Positions 26,050 to 35,286 are shown, counted from the stretch's first letter. The stretch: 62,080 nucleotides of DNA from Lentibacillus salicampi (GCF_004565465.1 NZ_SRHY01000015.1:1-62080); one strand, 5' to 3'. Notes: generated from the sequence alone by a model not told the origin. Numbers and translations are program-made.

Positions 26050-26613
26050 TCACAGGTCTACATTCGTTTCGAGTGTTGACTGAATGCTTGCATAAACGTC
26101 CTGCCAGAAATCGGGGTTATCCCGGAATGTTTTTGACATGAAAAGGTACATTTCTCTTGCCTTTTCCTTATAGTCTTCATCTTCTTTGGATGGCAGTTTT
26201 TGTTGGGATTCATCCACAAACTGTTGTATTTTTTCAGCCCTCGGCCCCCATTTGGCAACCTCATTTCCATCTTCGTCAATAAAAATAAAGATGGGGATAG
26301 AACGGGAAGTGCCGTTTGTTAAATACTGATCCATCAGCTCCAGGTTTTGATCCCGTAGCAGAAGCTTAACCGGTGTATCCGCTTGTTCCGCCATATGAAG
26401 CAATACCGGGATATTCAACATGGCATCCCCACACCAATCTTCTGTGAGTACGATAACACGCAAGTTTCTCTCCGCCAGTTTTTGAGTAAATGCGTCGTTT
26501 TCAGGCGGAGTGAAGTGATTATAGATATGTAACAGGTTGTTTTTGTTTTCCTGCATGGATTCAATGTACGTATCAGGATCCATCCCTTTTTCAAACCATT
26601 GATTCAAATCCAT
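26050..26613 (-). CDS. thioredoxin-like family protein
   Basis: 187 residues from ATG 26613 with AAGGAG 11 bases upstream; the GTG four codons earlier lies inside the RBS. A thioredoxin-type fold is suggested by VIVLTEDWCGDAMLNIPVL near residue 58, where only one Cys of the usual CxxC is present (WCGDA), and by the cis-Pro-like RSIPIFIFIDEDG near 108. The remainder is helical with a cysteine-free C-terminus. Such single-Cys thioredoxin-like proteins are common in bacilli; the partner is unknown. It lies between yugO and the divergent M42 peptidase. Confidence 0.75.
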   Translation of the reverse strand: MDLNQWFEKGMDPDTYIESMQENKNNLLHIYNHFTPPENDAFTQKLAERNLRVIVLTEDWCGDAMLNIPVLLHMAEQADTPVKLLLRDQNLELMDQYLTNGTSRSIPIFIFIDEDGNEVAKWGPRAEKIQQFVDESQQKLPSKEDEDYKEKAREMYLFMSKTFRDNPDFWQDVYASIQSTLETNVDL

Positions 26614-26795
26614 AAAGTCTGCCACTCCTTTTTAAAATTTCTCCATAAAGTGTACCCAATTGCTGATATGTCGTAAACAAAAGTGCTCTCTAGCTCATGT
26701 AGGCCGCGCATTTTTTTGTGAAATCTGATATGCTTTAGCAGGATAATTGTCTGAGAACATTCGGTTTGGTTCAATTTATTAAGGAGGTATTGGCA

Positions 26796-27851
26796 ATGGA
26801 ACAAGGAAACAGGAAATTTTTGATGGAATTATTAAATACACCATCGCCATCCAGCAGTGAGATGGTGATTCAGAAAAAATGGATCAATTATGTGAAGGAT
26901 TTCGCGGATGAAATCAGAACGGATAATGCCGGGAATGCGATCGGCGTTCTGAATCCGGATGCACCATTCAAGGTGCTGCTGGCAGGGCATTGTGACGAAA
27001 TTGCGCTCGTCATTAATCGGATTGATGATCACGGGTTTTTGCACTTTGATAAAATGGGCGGCATCAACCCAAAAGCAGCGGTCGGCATGAAGGTTACGAT
27101 ACTCGGATTCAGTGATCAGGTGACAGGTGTGATCGGTGTCAACGCCCAGCATCATGGTGGACTGAAAGATGACTTCAGCCTGGAAGACTTGTTTATTGAC
27201 TGTGGCTATAAGACAAAAGAGGAAGCCGAAAAACATGTGCAAATAGGGGACCTGGCCGTTTATAAAACAGACCCGGAAATCTTGATGGACCGCTATGTAT
27301 CAGGACGCGGCCTTGATAACCGGACAGGCGCGTTCATCGTAGCTGAGGTCTTGAAGCAGTTGTCAGAAAAAGGCTGCAACGTTGGGGTGTATGCAGCCAG
27401 CACCGTCAACGAGGAAACGAATATGGGTGGTGCGTATTTTGCGGCAGCAGGTCTGGAACCAACCATGGCAATTGCCTGTGATGTGACGTTTGCGACCGAT
27501 TACCCTGCCGTTGATCAAAATAAGCATGGTGACGTCAGACTTGATGGTGGCCCTGTACTTGCAAAAGGGGCACCGATAAATATTAAAATTAATCAATTAT
27601 TGGAAAAAACTGCTCGTCAGTTGAATATGAAAGTCCAGTATGAACTGACACCACGGATGACTGGGACAGATGCAGACCGTATGCGGCTGTCAGGTCCGGG
27701 AGTGCCTGTGTCACTGGTATCCCTTCCATTAAGGTATATGCATTCCCCGGTTGAAACCGCCAGTCTGAAGGATATCGATGAAGAAATTGAATTTCTTGTA
27801 ACGATGCTCAGTAGACTGACCGGTGAAGAAAGCCTGAACCCGCTTGACTAA
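26796..27851 (+). CDS. M42 family metallopeptidase (glutamyl/deblocking aminopeptidase-like)
   Basis: 351 residues from ATG 26796 with AAGGAGG upstream. Dinuclear metal-site motifs: LAGHCDEIALVI (His and Asp, near 66), GRGLDNRTGAF near 178 (bridging Asp), TVNEETNMGGA near 212 (catalytic base Glu and metal Glu), ACDVTFATDYP near 238, and the late YMHSP His near 318. M42 enzymes are cytoplasmic dodecameric aminopeptidases that trim peptides. It is a relative of B. subtilis YtoP/YsdC/YhfE; which one cannot be decided by eye. A strong terminator follows. Confidence 0.88.
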   Translation: MEQGNRKFLMELLNTPSPSSSEMVIQKKWINYVKDFADEIRTDNAGNAIGVLNPDAPFKVLLAGHCDEIALVINRIDDHGFLHFDKMGGINPKAAVGMKVTILGFSDQVTGVIGVNAQHHGGLKDDFSLEDLFIDCGYKTKEEAEKHVQIGDLAVYKTDPEILMDRYVSGRGLDNRTGAFIVAEVLKQLSEKGCNVGVYAASTVNEETNMGGAYFAAAGLEPTMAIACDVTFATDYPAVDQNKHGDVRLDGGPVLAKGAPINIKINQLLEKTARQLNMKVQYELTPRMTGTDADRMRLSGPGVPVSLVSLPLRYMHSPVETASLKDIDEEIEFLVTMLSRLTGEESLNPLD

Positions 27852-27870
27852 AAGGTTGAACTTGTAAATG

Positions 27871-27902
27871 CCCCAAACCTGGTTCCAGGTTTGGGGTTTT
27901 TA
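27871..27902 (+). terminator. strong terminator after the M42 peptidase
   Basis: CCCCAAACCTGG (27871-27882) pairs perfectly with CCAGGTTTGGGG (27885-27896), then a T run. Confidence 0.93.
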
Positions 27903-28160
27903 AATCCTACGAAGTTTTGGTCGTCCACGATGTTTCCACTTCTCTTTGCTTTAAATACTTTTGTTACAGCTTCGTTTACATCAGAAAAACGAAGCAAGAG
28001 GTCTTCATTGGAAATATGTACCCAAGGAACAGAGAAAATGCCGTCATAGTTTTACAACGTTTAACCTGTTTCTGCCTTATCCCCGGTGGTCTTTAAGTAC
28101 TGCTATGAACGCGCTTATTTCTAGTTCTTAATGCCTGTGTCAGATCTAATTCTGCATAAA
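27903..28160 (-). pseudogene. possible gene remnant on the − strand
   Basis: On the − strand, from 28051 downward, a frame without Met is open for about 65 codons and reads protein-like: YDGIFSVPWVHISNEDLLLR, then FSDVNEAVTKVFKAKRSGN and IVDDQNFVGFKNP before it enters the M42 terminator. Further upstream other frames give AELDLTQALRTRNKRVHSST, interrupted by stops. This suggests a decayed gene whose 3' end was replaced. I do not recognise the family. The remaining spacer up to 28582 is AT-rich and holds only the putative regulatory elements of the protease gene. Confidence 0.35.
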
Positions 28161-28241
28161 ATGAGAAATTGTTACTGGGTCATTTTGTGATTTTATATAG
28201 AAAAATCATGACAAATAGATTTAATGTGACAATTTACCTGA

Positions 28242-28470
28242 TTTTTTCTATCTGTTCTATGAAAGATGTCGATGGGAATAAGGGCGGCCTTTTGGCTAAA
28301 AGACTGACGCAGGTGGTTTTTGCTACTTTTCATGTCCTGTTATTATTACAAAATGTGGTACTTTTGTTGATGTGAACTGAACGATGGTACAGTACTTTCC
28401 TATCAATTCCGAAAATTCAGATATAAGACGACACAAATCGACACATTTTTTCTATCATTTCTATTATAGT
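28242..28470 (+). promoter_or_regulatory. direct repeat and possible promoter upstream of the protease gene
   Basis: TTTTTTCTATCTGTTCTAT (28242-28260) and TTTTTTCTATCATTTCTAT (28446-28464) are 17 of 19 identical and 204 bases apart. The second copy lies within a possible promoter, TCGACA - 18 bases - TATTAT, ending near 28468. The repeat could be a regulator site; no known regulator consensus is recognised. Confidence 0.35.
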
Positions 28471-28582
28471 GACAGTAACATCATAGATTCATTCTTCATA
28501 AAAGGCACCGATGAGCCGACACGCATTTTTCTAGAAGGGGGGGCCGGTTGGCAGTTTATTAACCAAAAGGGGAGGAGAAACA

Positions 28583-31500
28583 ATGCCGAGAAGAAAGCGT
28601 CGAACGAAAGCCTTTAGTATTGCAGCGTCCGCGTTAATGGTTTTTTCTTTGATGGCTCCTGGAAGTGCTTTTGCTGAATCTGTTGATCATAACAGCAAGC
28701 CGCATAAAGCTTTCAAAAACTCCCGGGAAATTGCTGCCGTAAAGGTTAGTGAACGGCTGCAAAAACAGTTTAAAGACAATGAAAAGGTAACTTTCCTTGT
28801 CAAATTTAAAGAAAAGGCTGATTCGAAAAAGGCGGCAGCGCAGGCCGGGAAAAAGGCTGAATCTGCCAATATGACCGCACAAAAAGCTGAATTTATGCAG
28901 CGTTCAGCGGTTATCTCTGAACTGAAGTCGACTGCACTTGAATCACAGCAGCATGTTAAGACTTTTTTGCAGAAAGAATCGGATAAAGGGAATGCAGCAA
29001 ATGTCCAAACCTACCATATTGTGAATGGTATGGCTGTTACGGCAACCAAAGATGTTGCTGAACAAATTGCAAGCTTTGAAGAAGTTGAAAAGATTTTACC
29101 GAACGAAACACGAACATTGTTAGTACCTGAGACAAAAGATGCCAAGGCTCCTGAATCCGGGGTTGCCAACGTTGAATGGAACGTGGAGCGTGTCGGTGCA
29201 CCGGAAACATGGGATATGGGCATTGATGGATCAAGCAGTGTTGTAGCAAGCATTGACACGGGTGTGCAATGGGATCATCCAGCACTGAAGGAAAACTACC
29301 GTGGATATGATCCAGCGACTGGTGAAGTTGATCATGATTTTAACTGGTTTGATGCAACAGCTGGCGAATCAGAGCCGTATGATGACCAAGGGCACGGAAC
29401 CCATACCATCGGAACAATGGTCGGTCATGAAACGGATGGTGACAATCAGGTAGGCGTTGCACCGGGAGCGGAGTTCATTTCAGTAAAAGCATTCACGGAA
29501 GACGGCGGAACAGACGCAGATTTGTTAGAAGCTGCTGAGTGGATCATGGCACCGACCGATGCGGATGGAAACGCGCGTGCCGATTTAGCCCCCGATGTTG
29601 TCAACAATTCATGGGGCGGTGGACCAGGTCTTGACGAATGGTATCGCGATGTAGTGACTAACTGGCGGGCTGCCGGCATATTCCCTGAATTTTCGGCAGG
29701 TAATACCGATTTGTTTAACCCGGGCGGACCTGGATCCGTTGCGACACCGGCCAATTATCCGGAGTCTTTCGCAACAGGTGCAACAGATAGTGATGACAAT
29801 TTAGCAAGTTTTTCATTGGAAGGTCCTTCACCATATGACGAAATTAAGCCGGATATTTCGGCACCTGGAGTTGGTATTCGCTCTTCTTTACCTGGTGACG
29901 GGTATGGTGCTATGAGCGGAACTTCAATGGCAGGACCGGCTGCATCAGGTGTCGCAGCCCTTCTGCGTCAGGTAGATTCGAACATTACCGTTGATGACAT
30001 GGAGCAGGTTCTGATGGATACAGCTACCCCATTAACGAATGGTACGTATCCGGAATCCCCGAACAACGGGTTTGGATATGGTTTGGTCAACGCCTATGAT
30101 GCTGTAAACGCACTACAAGACGGCATTGGTACGATTGAAGGCCAGGTATCGAAGCAGGGAGAAGATAATGAAGCTCCCGTATTCGATCATGCAGCACCGT
30201 CGGAAACCTATGCGGGGATGGATCTTGACCTGACGATTCAGGCCAGCGACAACACCAGCGTGGCATCAGTCGAACTTGAATACCAGGATACGGATGGCGA
30301 ATGGCAGACAGTTGAAGCTGACCGTGTATCCGGTGATTTTCAGGAAGGCGATTATATAGCCACCATTCCAGGTGAGGAAATCACGGCAGATTCGCTGACA
30401 TATCAATGGGTTGTCCGTGATTTCGGTGAGAATGATGTGACTAGTGAGGAGTATGTTATTGACGTACAACCGGGTATTTCAACAGGGTATGCAGAGGACT
30501 TTGAAAATGACCCTACAGGCTGGACATCATTTGGTGAAAATAACAGCTGGGAGCTGGGCACACCAACATCCGGTCCCGAAAATGCAGCATCCGGTGAGAA
30601 CGTTTATGCAACCAACCTGGATGGTGAATATGGCAGTGACATGAATGCAACACTTGTTATGCCACCAATTGATATGCCTGAAGGAAATACGTATTTGCAA
30701 TTCAATCAATGGCATGACATGGAAATATATGATTCCGGAAGAGCGTACGATTTTGCCCATGTATTTGTTTCAACTGACCAGGAAGAATGGACGCAGCTAT
30801 CGGAAATAAAAGGTGAATCAGACGGATGGGAAAGTGCTGAAGTTGATTTATCGGAATACAGCGGCCAACGGATATATATCGGCTTTAATGTGACAACTGA
30901 TGGAAGTGTGACACGTGATGGCTGGTATATTGACGATGTAGCACTGTCCGATACGTCTCAAAGCAGCAAAGTTTCATTAGGCAAAAACAAAGGAAACAGT
31001 AAAGCCAAAGGCAATAATGGCAGCAACAATCGTCTGTTTAATGGTATTCACAATGGAAATGGCCTGGGGCTGGGTGTTATTAAGGCAAACGAAAAAGCAG
31101 GATTAAAAGAAAAAGTGGATCCGAATAAGATTCATCCTGTATTGCCAGAAGAAAAAGATCTGCCTGAAAATGACGATGCCGTAAACCCGAACCTACTGCC
31201 AATCAGTGCGGAAGTTAGTGTACTGGAAAGCGGAAGGTCCGTCATGACTGATCCGGCTACCGGTGAGTACTCCATGTCCCATGCGGCAGGAACCTATACG
31301 CTGAAAGCAGAGTCATACGGATTTGCATCGGAAGAACAGACTGTCACTCTTGAAGCGGATGGTTCCGCACAGGCCAACTTCACACTTGATGAAGTTCCAC
31401 AATCTACTGTTTCAGGTACGATTACGGATGAAGCAACAGGTGAGCCGATTAAAGGTGCGTCTGTTTTGCTTGTGGAAGATGCCAACGTCACCCCTGTCGA

Positions 31501-32995
31501 ATCCGATGAAAATGGTGATTATTCGATTACAGGGTATGAAGGAAGCTATACGCTTAAAGTGATGGCAAAAGATTACTACAGTAAAGAAGTGGAAATTACG
31601 CTTGATGAAGATAAGGAACAGGATATCGAACTTGAACCGTTCTACACGTATCCTGGCGGAGAAATCGGTTATGACGACGGCACTGCTGAGAATGCCCGGG
31701 CATATTACGACGCCGGCAACAAGTGGGCAGTCAAAATGTCGCTGCCAGAAGGAAAAGATTCAGCCGTTGTAACGGATGGTGTTTTCCAATTCCATGATAC
31801 TGAGTTCCCTGACCCCGGTGGAACTGAATTCGCGGTTGAAGTATGGGATGCAAAAGGAGATGACGGCACGCCGGGTGAAAAAATTGCCGGTCCTGTCGAA
31901 GCTGAAGCCATTCGTGATCTTGATCAATGGACAGTTGTTGACCTGAGGGAGCACAATATCACAGTTGACGGTGATTTCTATATGGTCTATGTTCAGACAG
32001 GCGCTAACCCGAACGTTCCAGGGCTTGCAACGGATGAAAGCAGCACGAACGCCGAGCGCAGCTATCAGCAAGTAAGCGGAACATGGTCACAGTCACCGGC
32101 GGATGAAGGAAACTATATGATCCGTTCCCGTGTCAGCTATGAAGTGGAAGCACCGGTCATTACGTCACCGGAGTCAGATCTGATCACGAACGAAGCGGAG
32201 ACAACCGTTGAGGGCACAGCTTCACCAACGACAACGATTCAATTGCTGAATAACGGCGAAGAAGCCGGGACAACTGAGGTTGACGATAGCGGTGAATTTG
32301 CCATTCCTATGGAGCTCTCCGAGGGTGACAATGAATTGAAAGCAGTATCTATAATGGATGGTGCTGAAACAGGAGAATCCGAACCTGTAAAAGTGACCTT
32401 GGATACAGCCAGTCCGGAGATCACGATTGCCAATCCTGAAGACGGCGATAAAACCAATCGTGAAACCGTCACCGTCGAGGGTTCGGTTGACGATGCCAAT
32501 TTGGACACCGTCGAAGTCAATGGGCGTGAAGCTGACGTGGCAGACGATGGATCCTATTCACAGCGAATCCTGCTTGATAATGGCGAAAATGAAATTGAAG
32601 TAGTCGCCAATGATTTGGCAGGGAATACAGCAACCGAAGCAGTCACCATTGATGTGGATTACGTCGCGCCAACGATTGAGAATCTCCTGCCGACAGATGA
32701 TACGAATTTAGAAGCAGGAGAAAGTGTCAAAATCGAATTTGACAGTGAGCCTGGACAGAATGCTACATTCTCTATCCATATGCCGCTGACAAATGCCACA
32801 GCCGTTCAACGTACCAATGTGACCGAACTGCCAATGATGGAGATGTCTGACGGCCACTATGTCGGCTACTGGACAGCTACCAACAATGTTGTGGCAGAAG
32901 GTGCTGTCATTGAGGTAAAAGTTGCCGATGACTTTGGCAACGAAACACGCGAGACAGCTGATGGTCAATTGTTCATTAATGTGGACGGTGAATAA
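28583..32995 (+). CDS. bpr: bacillopeptidase F-like secreted S8 protease
   Basis: 1470 residues. Sec signal peptide at 1-32 ending AFAES. An inhibitor-I9-like propeptide (about 45-170) precedes the subtilisin domain: catalytic Asp in SIDTGVQWDHP (about 224), His in GHGTHTIGTMVG (about 272) and Ser in SGTSMAGPAASG (about 447), with oxyanion Asn in NNSWGGG. Then come an immune-inhibitor-A/MAM-like beta domain (about 640-790, GWYIDDVALSD), a glycine/asparagine-rich linker, two carboxypeptidase-regulatory-like repeats (about 880-1010) and Ig-like repeats (from about 1190) such as TVEGTASPTTTIQLL and VTVEGSVDDANLDTVEV. Layout and size match B. subtilis Bpr (about 1430 residues). The mature protein is strongly acidic, as expected in a halophile. 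No LPxTG or S-layer anchor is seen. RBS GGGGAGG precedes the ATG; a terminator follows. Confidence 0.9.
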   Translation: MPRRKRRTKAFSIAASALMVFSLMAPGSAFAESVDHNSKPHKAFKNSREIAAVKVSERLQKQFKDNEKVTFLVKFKEKADSKKAAAQAGKKAESANMTAQKAEFMQRSAVISELKSTALESQQHVKTFLQKESDKGNAANVQTYHIVNGMAVTATKDVAEQIASFEEVEKILPNETRTLLVPETKDAKAPESGVANVEWNVERVGAPETWDMGIDGSSSVVASIDTGVQWDHPALKENYRGYDPATGEVDHDFNWFDATAGESEPYDDQGHGTHTIGTMVGHETDGDNQVGVAPGAEFISVKAFTEDGGTDADLLEAAEWIMAPTDADGNARADLAPDVVNNSWGGGPGLDEWYRDVVTNWRAAGIFPEFSAGNTDLFNPGGPGSVATPANYPESFATGATDSDDNLASFSLEGPSPYDEIKPDISAPGVGIRSSLPGDGYGAMSGTSMAGPAASGVAALLRQVDSNITVDDMEQVLMDTATPLTNGTYPESPNNGFGYGLVNAYDAVNALQDGIGTIEGQVSKQGEDNEAPVFDHAAPSETYAGMDLDLTIQASDNTSVASVELEYQDTDGEWQTVEADRVSGDFQEGDYIATIPGEEITADSLTYQWVVRDFGENDVTSEEYVIDVQPGISTGYAEDFENDPTGWTSFGENNSWELGTPTSGPENAASGENVYATNLDGEYGSDMNATLVMPPIDMPEGNTYLQFNQWHDMEIYDSGRAYDFAHVFVSTDQEEWTQLSEIKGESDGWESAEVDLSEYSGQRIYIGFNVTTDGSVTRDGWYIDDVALSDTSQSSKVSLGKNKGNSKAKGNNGSNNRLFNGIHNGNGLGLGVIKANEKAGLKEKVDPNKIHPVLPEEKDLPENDDAVNPNLLPISAEVSVLESGRSVMTDPATGEYSMSHAAGTYTLKAESYGFASEEQTVTLEADGSAQANFTLDEVPQSTVSGTITDEATGEPIKGASVLLVEDANVTPVESDENGDYSITGYEGSYTLKVMAKDYYSKEVEITLDEDKEQDIELEPFYTYPGGEIGYDDGTAENARAYYDAGNKWAVKMSLPEGKDSAVVTDGVFQFHDTEFPDPGGTEFAVEVWDAKGDDGTPGEKIAGPVEAEAIRDLDQWTVVDLREHNITVDGDFYMVYVQTGANPNVPGLATDESSTNAERSYQQVSGTWSQSPADEGNYMIRSRVSYEVEAPVITSPESDLITNEAETTVEGTASPTTTIQLLNNGEEAGTTEVDDSGEFAIPMELSEGDNELKAVSIMDGAETGESEPVKVTLDTASPEITIANPEDGDKTNRETVTVEGSVDDANLDTVEVNGREADVADDGSYSQRILLDNGENEIEVVANDLAGNTATEAVTIDVDYVAPTIENLLPTDDTNLEAGESVKIEFDSEPGQNATFSIHMPLTNATAVQRTNVTELPMMEMSDGHYVGYWTATNNVVAEGAVIEVKVADDFGNETRETADGQLFINVDGE

Positions 32996-33010
32996 TTAGG
33001 TTTTTGCATA

Positions 33011-33053
33011 AAAAATCCCCTGGGCTACACGGATGCAGTCCAGGGGATTTTCA
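33011..33053 (+). terminator. terminator after bpr
   Basis: AAATCCCCTGG (to 33023) pairs with CCAGGGGATTT (33040-33050), then T-rich sequence. Confidence 0.88.
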
Positions 33054-33221
33054 TTTACATAGTATTCACATGATCGACAGTAGACATGGAAAGTGTACAA
33101 AAAGTGCTGAGAAATGGCGTTCCAACTAGATCGGGAAAAAGATGACACACAAAGGTAAAGCATAACTATTGCCATTTTATCAGACTTGAGTTAGAATAAG
33201 TACACAACAACATATCGATTC

Positions 33222-33368
33222 CATCTTCGGGGCAGGGTGCAATTCCCGACCGACGGTAAGGAGCATGATTGCATGTTTCAAGTCCGTGACCCGCTTTGTC
33301 AAGGCATGGCGGTGGATCCGGTGTGATTCCGGAACCGACAGTTACAGTCTGGATGGGAGAAGATGACA
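33222..33368 (+). ncRNA. FMN riboswitch (RFN element)
   Basis: The conserved RFN blocks are present in order: ATCTTCGGGGCAGGGTGCAA at the start, TTCCCGACCGACGGTA, CAAGTCCGTGACCCGC, GGTGGATCCGGTGTGATTCC, GGAACCGACAGTTACAGTC and the closing GGATGGGAGAAGAT. It senses flavin mononucleotide and turns off the downstream gene. A terminator hairpin (33419-33450) completes the expression platform. Its target is ribU. Confidence 0.96.
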
Positions 33369-33418
33369 AGTCGTGAAATTGGTGCAGTTTTGTACCTTGA
33401 TATTTCCTGTGAATAATA

Positions 33419-33452
33419 CCCTAAAGCCCTGAATAGGTTTTAGGGTTTTTAT
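33419..33452 (+). terminator. riboswitch-controlled terminator of ribU
   Basis: CCCTAAAGCC (33419-33428) pairs with GGTTTTAGGG (33436-33445, one G-U), followed by five T; placed between the RFN element and ribU. Confidence 0.85.
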
Positions 33453-33590
33453 AGTTGTGCTGATACGATGTTATCTGGGATTTAATCAAATTGATGGCAT
33501 GGCGACAACACCACTACTTACGTATTACTGCAGGAAACGGCTTATCCTTCATCAGACAGAGATGTGAATCGATCAGGATGAGGGAGGATA

Positions 33591-34187
33591 ATGATGATGC
33601 AGAGGAATGCCCAATCATCAAAACTATTGAAAACAATTATACTGGCGCTGCTTGGAACAATTTCATTGGTACTGTTTTTCTTAAATTTCCCATTGCCGTT
33701 CCTGCCGCCTTATTTAAAAATTGACTTCAGTGAAGTACCTGCACTGATCGCAGCACTTATTTTTTCACCATTGGCTGGGGTGGTTGTTGAGGGGATTAAG
33801 AACCTACTGTATCTGCTTGTTTCAGGTGCGGCCGATCCGATTGGTGTGGCAGCAAACTTCCTGGCGGGAGTGATGTTTATTGCACCTGTGGCCATCCTTT
33901 ATCATAAATTTAAGGGTGTTAAAAGTATTATCTCGGGTCTGGTAACCGGAACAATGGTTATGGCAATCGGCATGAGTGTGCTGAACTATTACGTGGTTCT
34001 GCCGGCATATGCCTGGTTTATCGGAGCTCCTGAAATGGCGGGAGCTACTGCGAAATGGGTGGCAGTCTCAGCAGGCGTCTTGCCGTTTAATCTTCTAAAA
34101 GGCGTTATTGTTGGCCTGTTGTTTATCCCGTTATTTATTAAAATGAAGGCTTGGATAGAACAAAAACAAGCGAATCTCGCAGCATAG
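33591..34187 (+). CDS. ribU: riboflavin ECF transporter S subunit
   Basis: 198 residues counted from the first of three consecutive ATG codons (33591, 33594, 33597); GGGAGG at 33582-33587 favours the second or third. Six hydrophobic segments and the RibU motif FLNFPLPFLPPYLKIDFSE (about 27-45), in which the LKIDFSEVP part is typical. RibU binds riboflavin and works with the shared ECF energising module. The FMN riboswitch upstream supports the assignment directly: high FMN should switch uptake off. A terminator follows at 34195-34224. Confidence 0.94.
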   Translation: MMMQRNAQSSKLLKTIILALLGTISLVLFFLNFPLPFLPPYLKIDFSEVPALIAALIFSPLAGVVVEGIKNLLYLLVSGAADPIGVAANFLAGVMFIAPVAILYHKFKGVKSIISGLVTGTMVMAIGMSVLNYYVVLPAYAWFIGAPEMAGATAKWVAVSAGVLPFNLLKGVIVGLLFIPLFIKMKAWIEQKQANLAA

Positions 34188-34194
34188 CTTAAGT

Positions 34195-34230
34195 GGGAGA
34201 GTCTTTAAGGATAAAGACTCTCCCTTTTTA
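34195..34230. terminator. terminator after ribU
   Basis: GGGAGAGTCTTTA (34195-34207) pairs perfectly with TAAAGACTCTCCC (34212-34224), then TTTTTAATT. Confidence 0.9.
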
Positions 34231-34265
34231 ATTGTTTTTTGGAAACGAATCAGCGGTAGGTGCGT

Positions 34266-34500
34266 GGGCATCGATGGTAGGAGAGCTGGTATCAAAGGAA
34301 GAGGGGCGCATATCGAGGGTGAAACGGGCTGGTATCAACGGAAGAGGGGCGCATATCGAGGGTGAACGGGCTGATATCAATGGTATGAGCGGAACATCAA
34401 AGGTAGAGGCACACACATCAAAGGTAGAGGCACAAACATCAACGGTAGAAGTGCAATCATCAATGGTAAACCCGCAAACATCGACGACACCCCCAGCCAT
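34266..34500. repeat. 21-bp minisatellite, about 10-11 copies (second array)
   Basis: Units starting ATCRAWGGT or ATCGAGGGT follow each other at 21-bp steps, of the same type as at 17.25-17.51 kb (ATCAACGGTAGAAGTGCAAT is one copy's start). At least one copy is 22 bp and one is 20 bp long, which breaks the frame and shows that the array is not protein-coding. It fills the gap between convergent ribU and the DksA-like gene. Confidence 0.9.
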
Positions 34501-34529
34501 CAAAAAAGACTGTCCCTTTAGACAGTCCT

Positions 34530-34868
34530 TCATGATTGTTCGTCAACACGGTATCTTGCTGTGGGCTCTGCTTCAAGCCGTTTTTCCGGTATGGGTTTTC
34601 CAGATTTTTCGCTTAATCCAAATGTTCCGTTTTCAATCCGTTCCAAGGCGTCATCTATTTCCTTTAATTGTTCAGCTCTGTCCATGTTAAGGCCGGCTTG
34701 CCGTTCCTGTTCGAATTGTTCAGTTCCCATATCTCCCGGATGGTTATCATAATCGGCTAGGTCGCCGGTCACATCATTTGGGCTGGATCCAATACCTGCC
34801 TCCATTTTCGCTTCGGTATCTTGTTTCATTTTCAGCAACCGTTTTTTAAATTCTTCTGTGTTTAGCAT
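34530..34868 (-). CDS. DksA/TraR-type protein of the YteA group, without zinc cysteines
   Basis: 112 residues. An N-terminal coiled-coil helix pair (about 1-80) includes the acidic DLADYDNHPGDMGTEQFEQE typical of YteA/YocK proteins, followed by IDDALERIENGTFGLSEKSG and KPIPEKRLEAEPTARYRV. In canonical DksA/TraR proteins the last part is a four-Cys zinc finger (YGiCexCG…yC); here all four Cys are replaced, so no zinc is bound. B. subtilis relatives are linked to general stress and sporulation. Whether it still binds the RNA polymerase secondary channel is unknown. RBS AAAGGAG precedes the ATG. It lies 18 bases after the thioesterase gene on the same strand, so the two may be cotranscribed with menA. 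Confidence 0.8.
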   Translation of the reverse strand: MLNTEEFKKRLLKMKQDTEAKMEAGIGSSPNDVTGDLADYDNHPGDMGTEQFEQERQAGLNMDRAEQLKEIDDALERIENGTFGLSEKSGKPIPEKRLEAEPTARYRVDEQS

Positions 34869-34886
34869 TGGAAAGACTCCTTTCGA

Positions 34887-35267
34887 TTACTTGTGAACAA
34901 TAGCAATCGTACAGCGAGATGTACATATCAGATGATCATGCTCATCGGTTATACGGATGCCCCATACCATTGTTTTTTTGCCTTTATGAATTGGTTCTGC
35001 CGTTGCTGTCACGGTGCCTTCGCGCTTGCTTTTAATGTGATTGGCATTAATTTCTATGCCGAATACGTTGAATTTTTCAAGGTCGGCATTTAAAGTGGCG
35101 CCCACGCTGGCGGCTGTTTCAGCCAGGGCGACATTTGCGCCCCCGTGCAGAAAACCGGCCGGTTGAAGTGTTCGGCGGTCAACAGGCATCTTCATGACGA
35201 CCCGATCTTCATCGAGTGTCACCGTCTCAATTCCAAGCGACTCCATTAATGTGTTTTCAAATGCCAT
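34887..35267 (-). CDS. menI: hotdog-fold thioesterase, probable 1,4-dihydroxy-2-naphthoyl-CoA hydrolase
   Basis: 126 residues of the PaaI/YuxO hotdog family. The active-site helix reads LHGGANVALAETAAS near residue 40 (Glu as likely catalytic residue), followed by GIEINANHIKSKREG near 70. Position 20 bases downstream of menA and next to the men operon argues for hydrolysis of DHNA-CoA to DHNA, the step between MenB and MenA. The name is by context and family; other acyl-CoA substrates are possible. RBS GAAGGAG precedes the ATG. Confidence 0.75.
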   Translation of the reverse strand: MAFENTLMESLGIETVTLDEDRVVMKMPVDRRTLQPAGFLHGGANVALAETAASVGATLNADLEKFNVFGIEINANHIKSKREGTVTATAEPIHKGKKTMVWGIRITDEHDHLICTSRCTIAIVHK

Positions 35268-35286
35268 TTATTGTCCTCTCCTTCAA

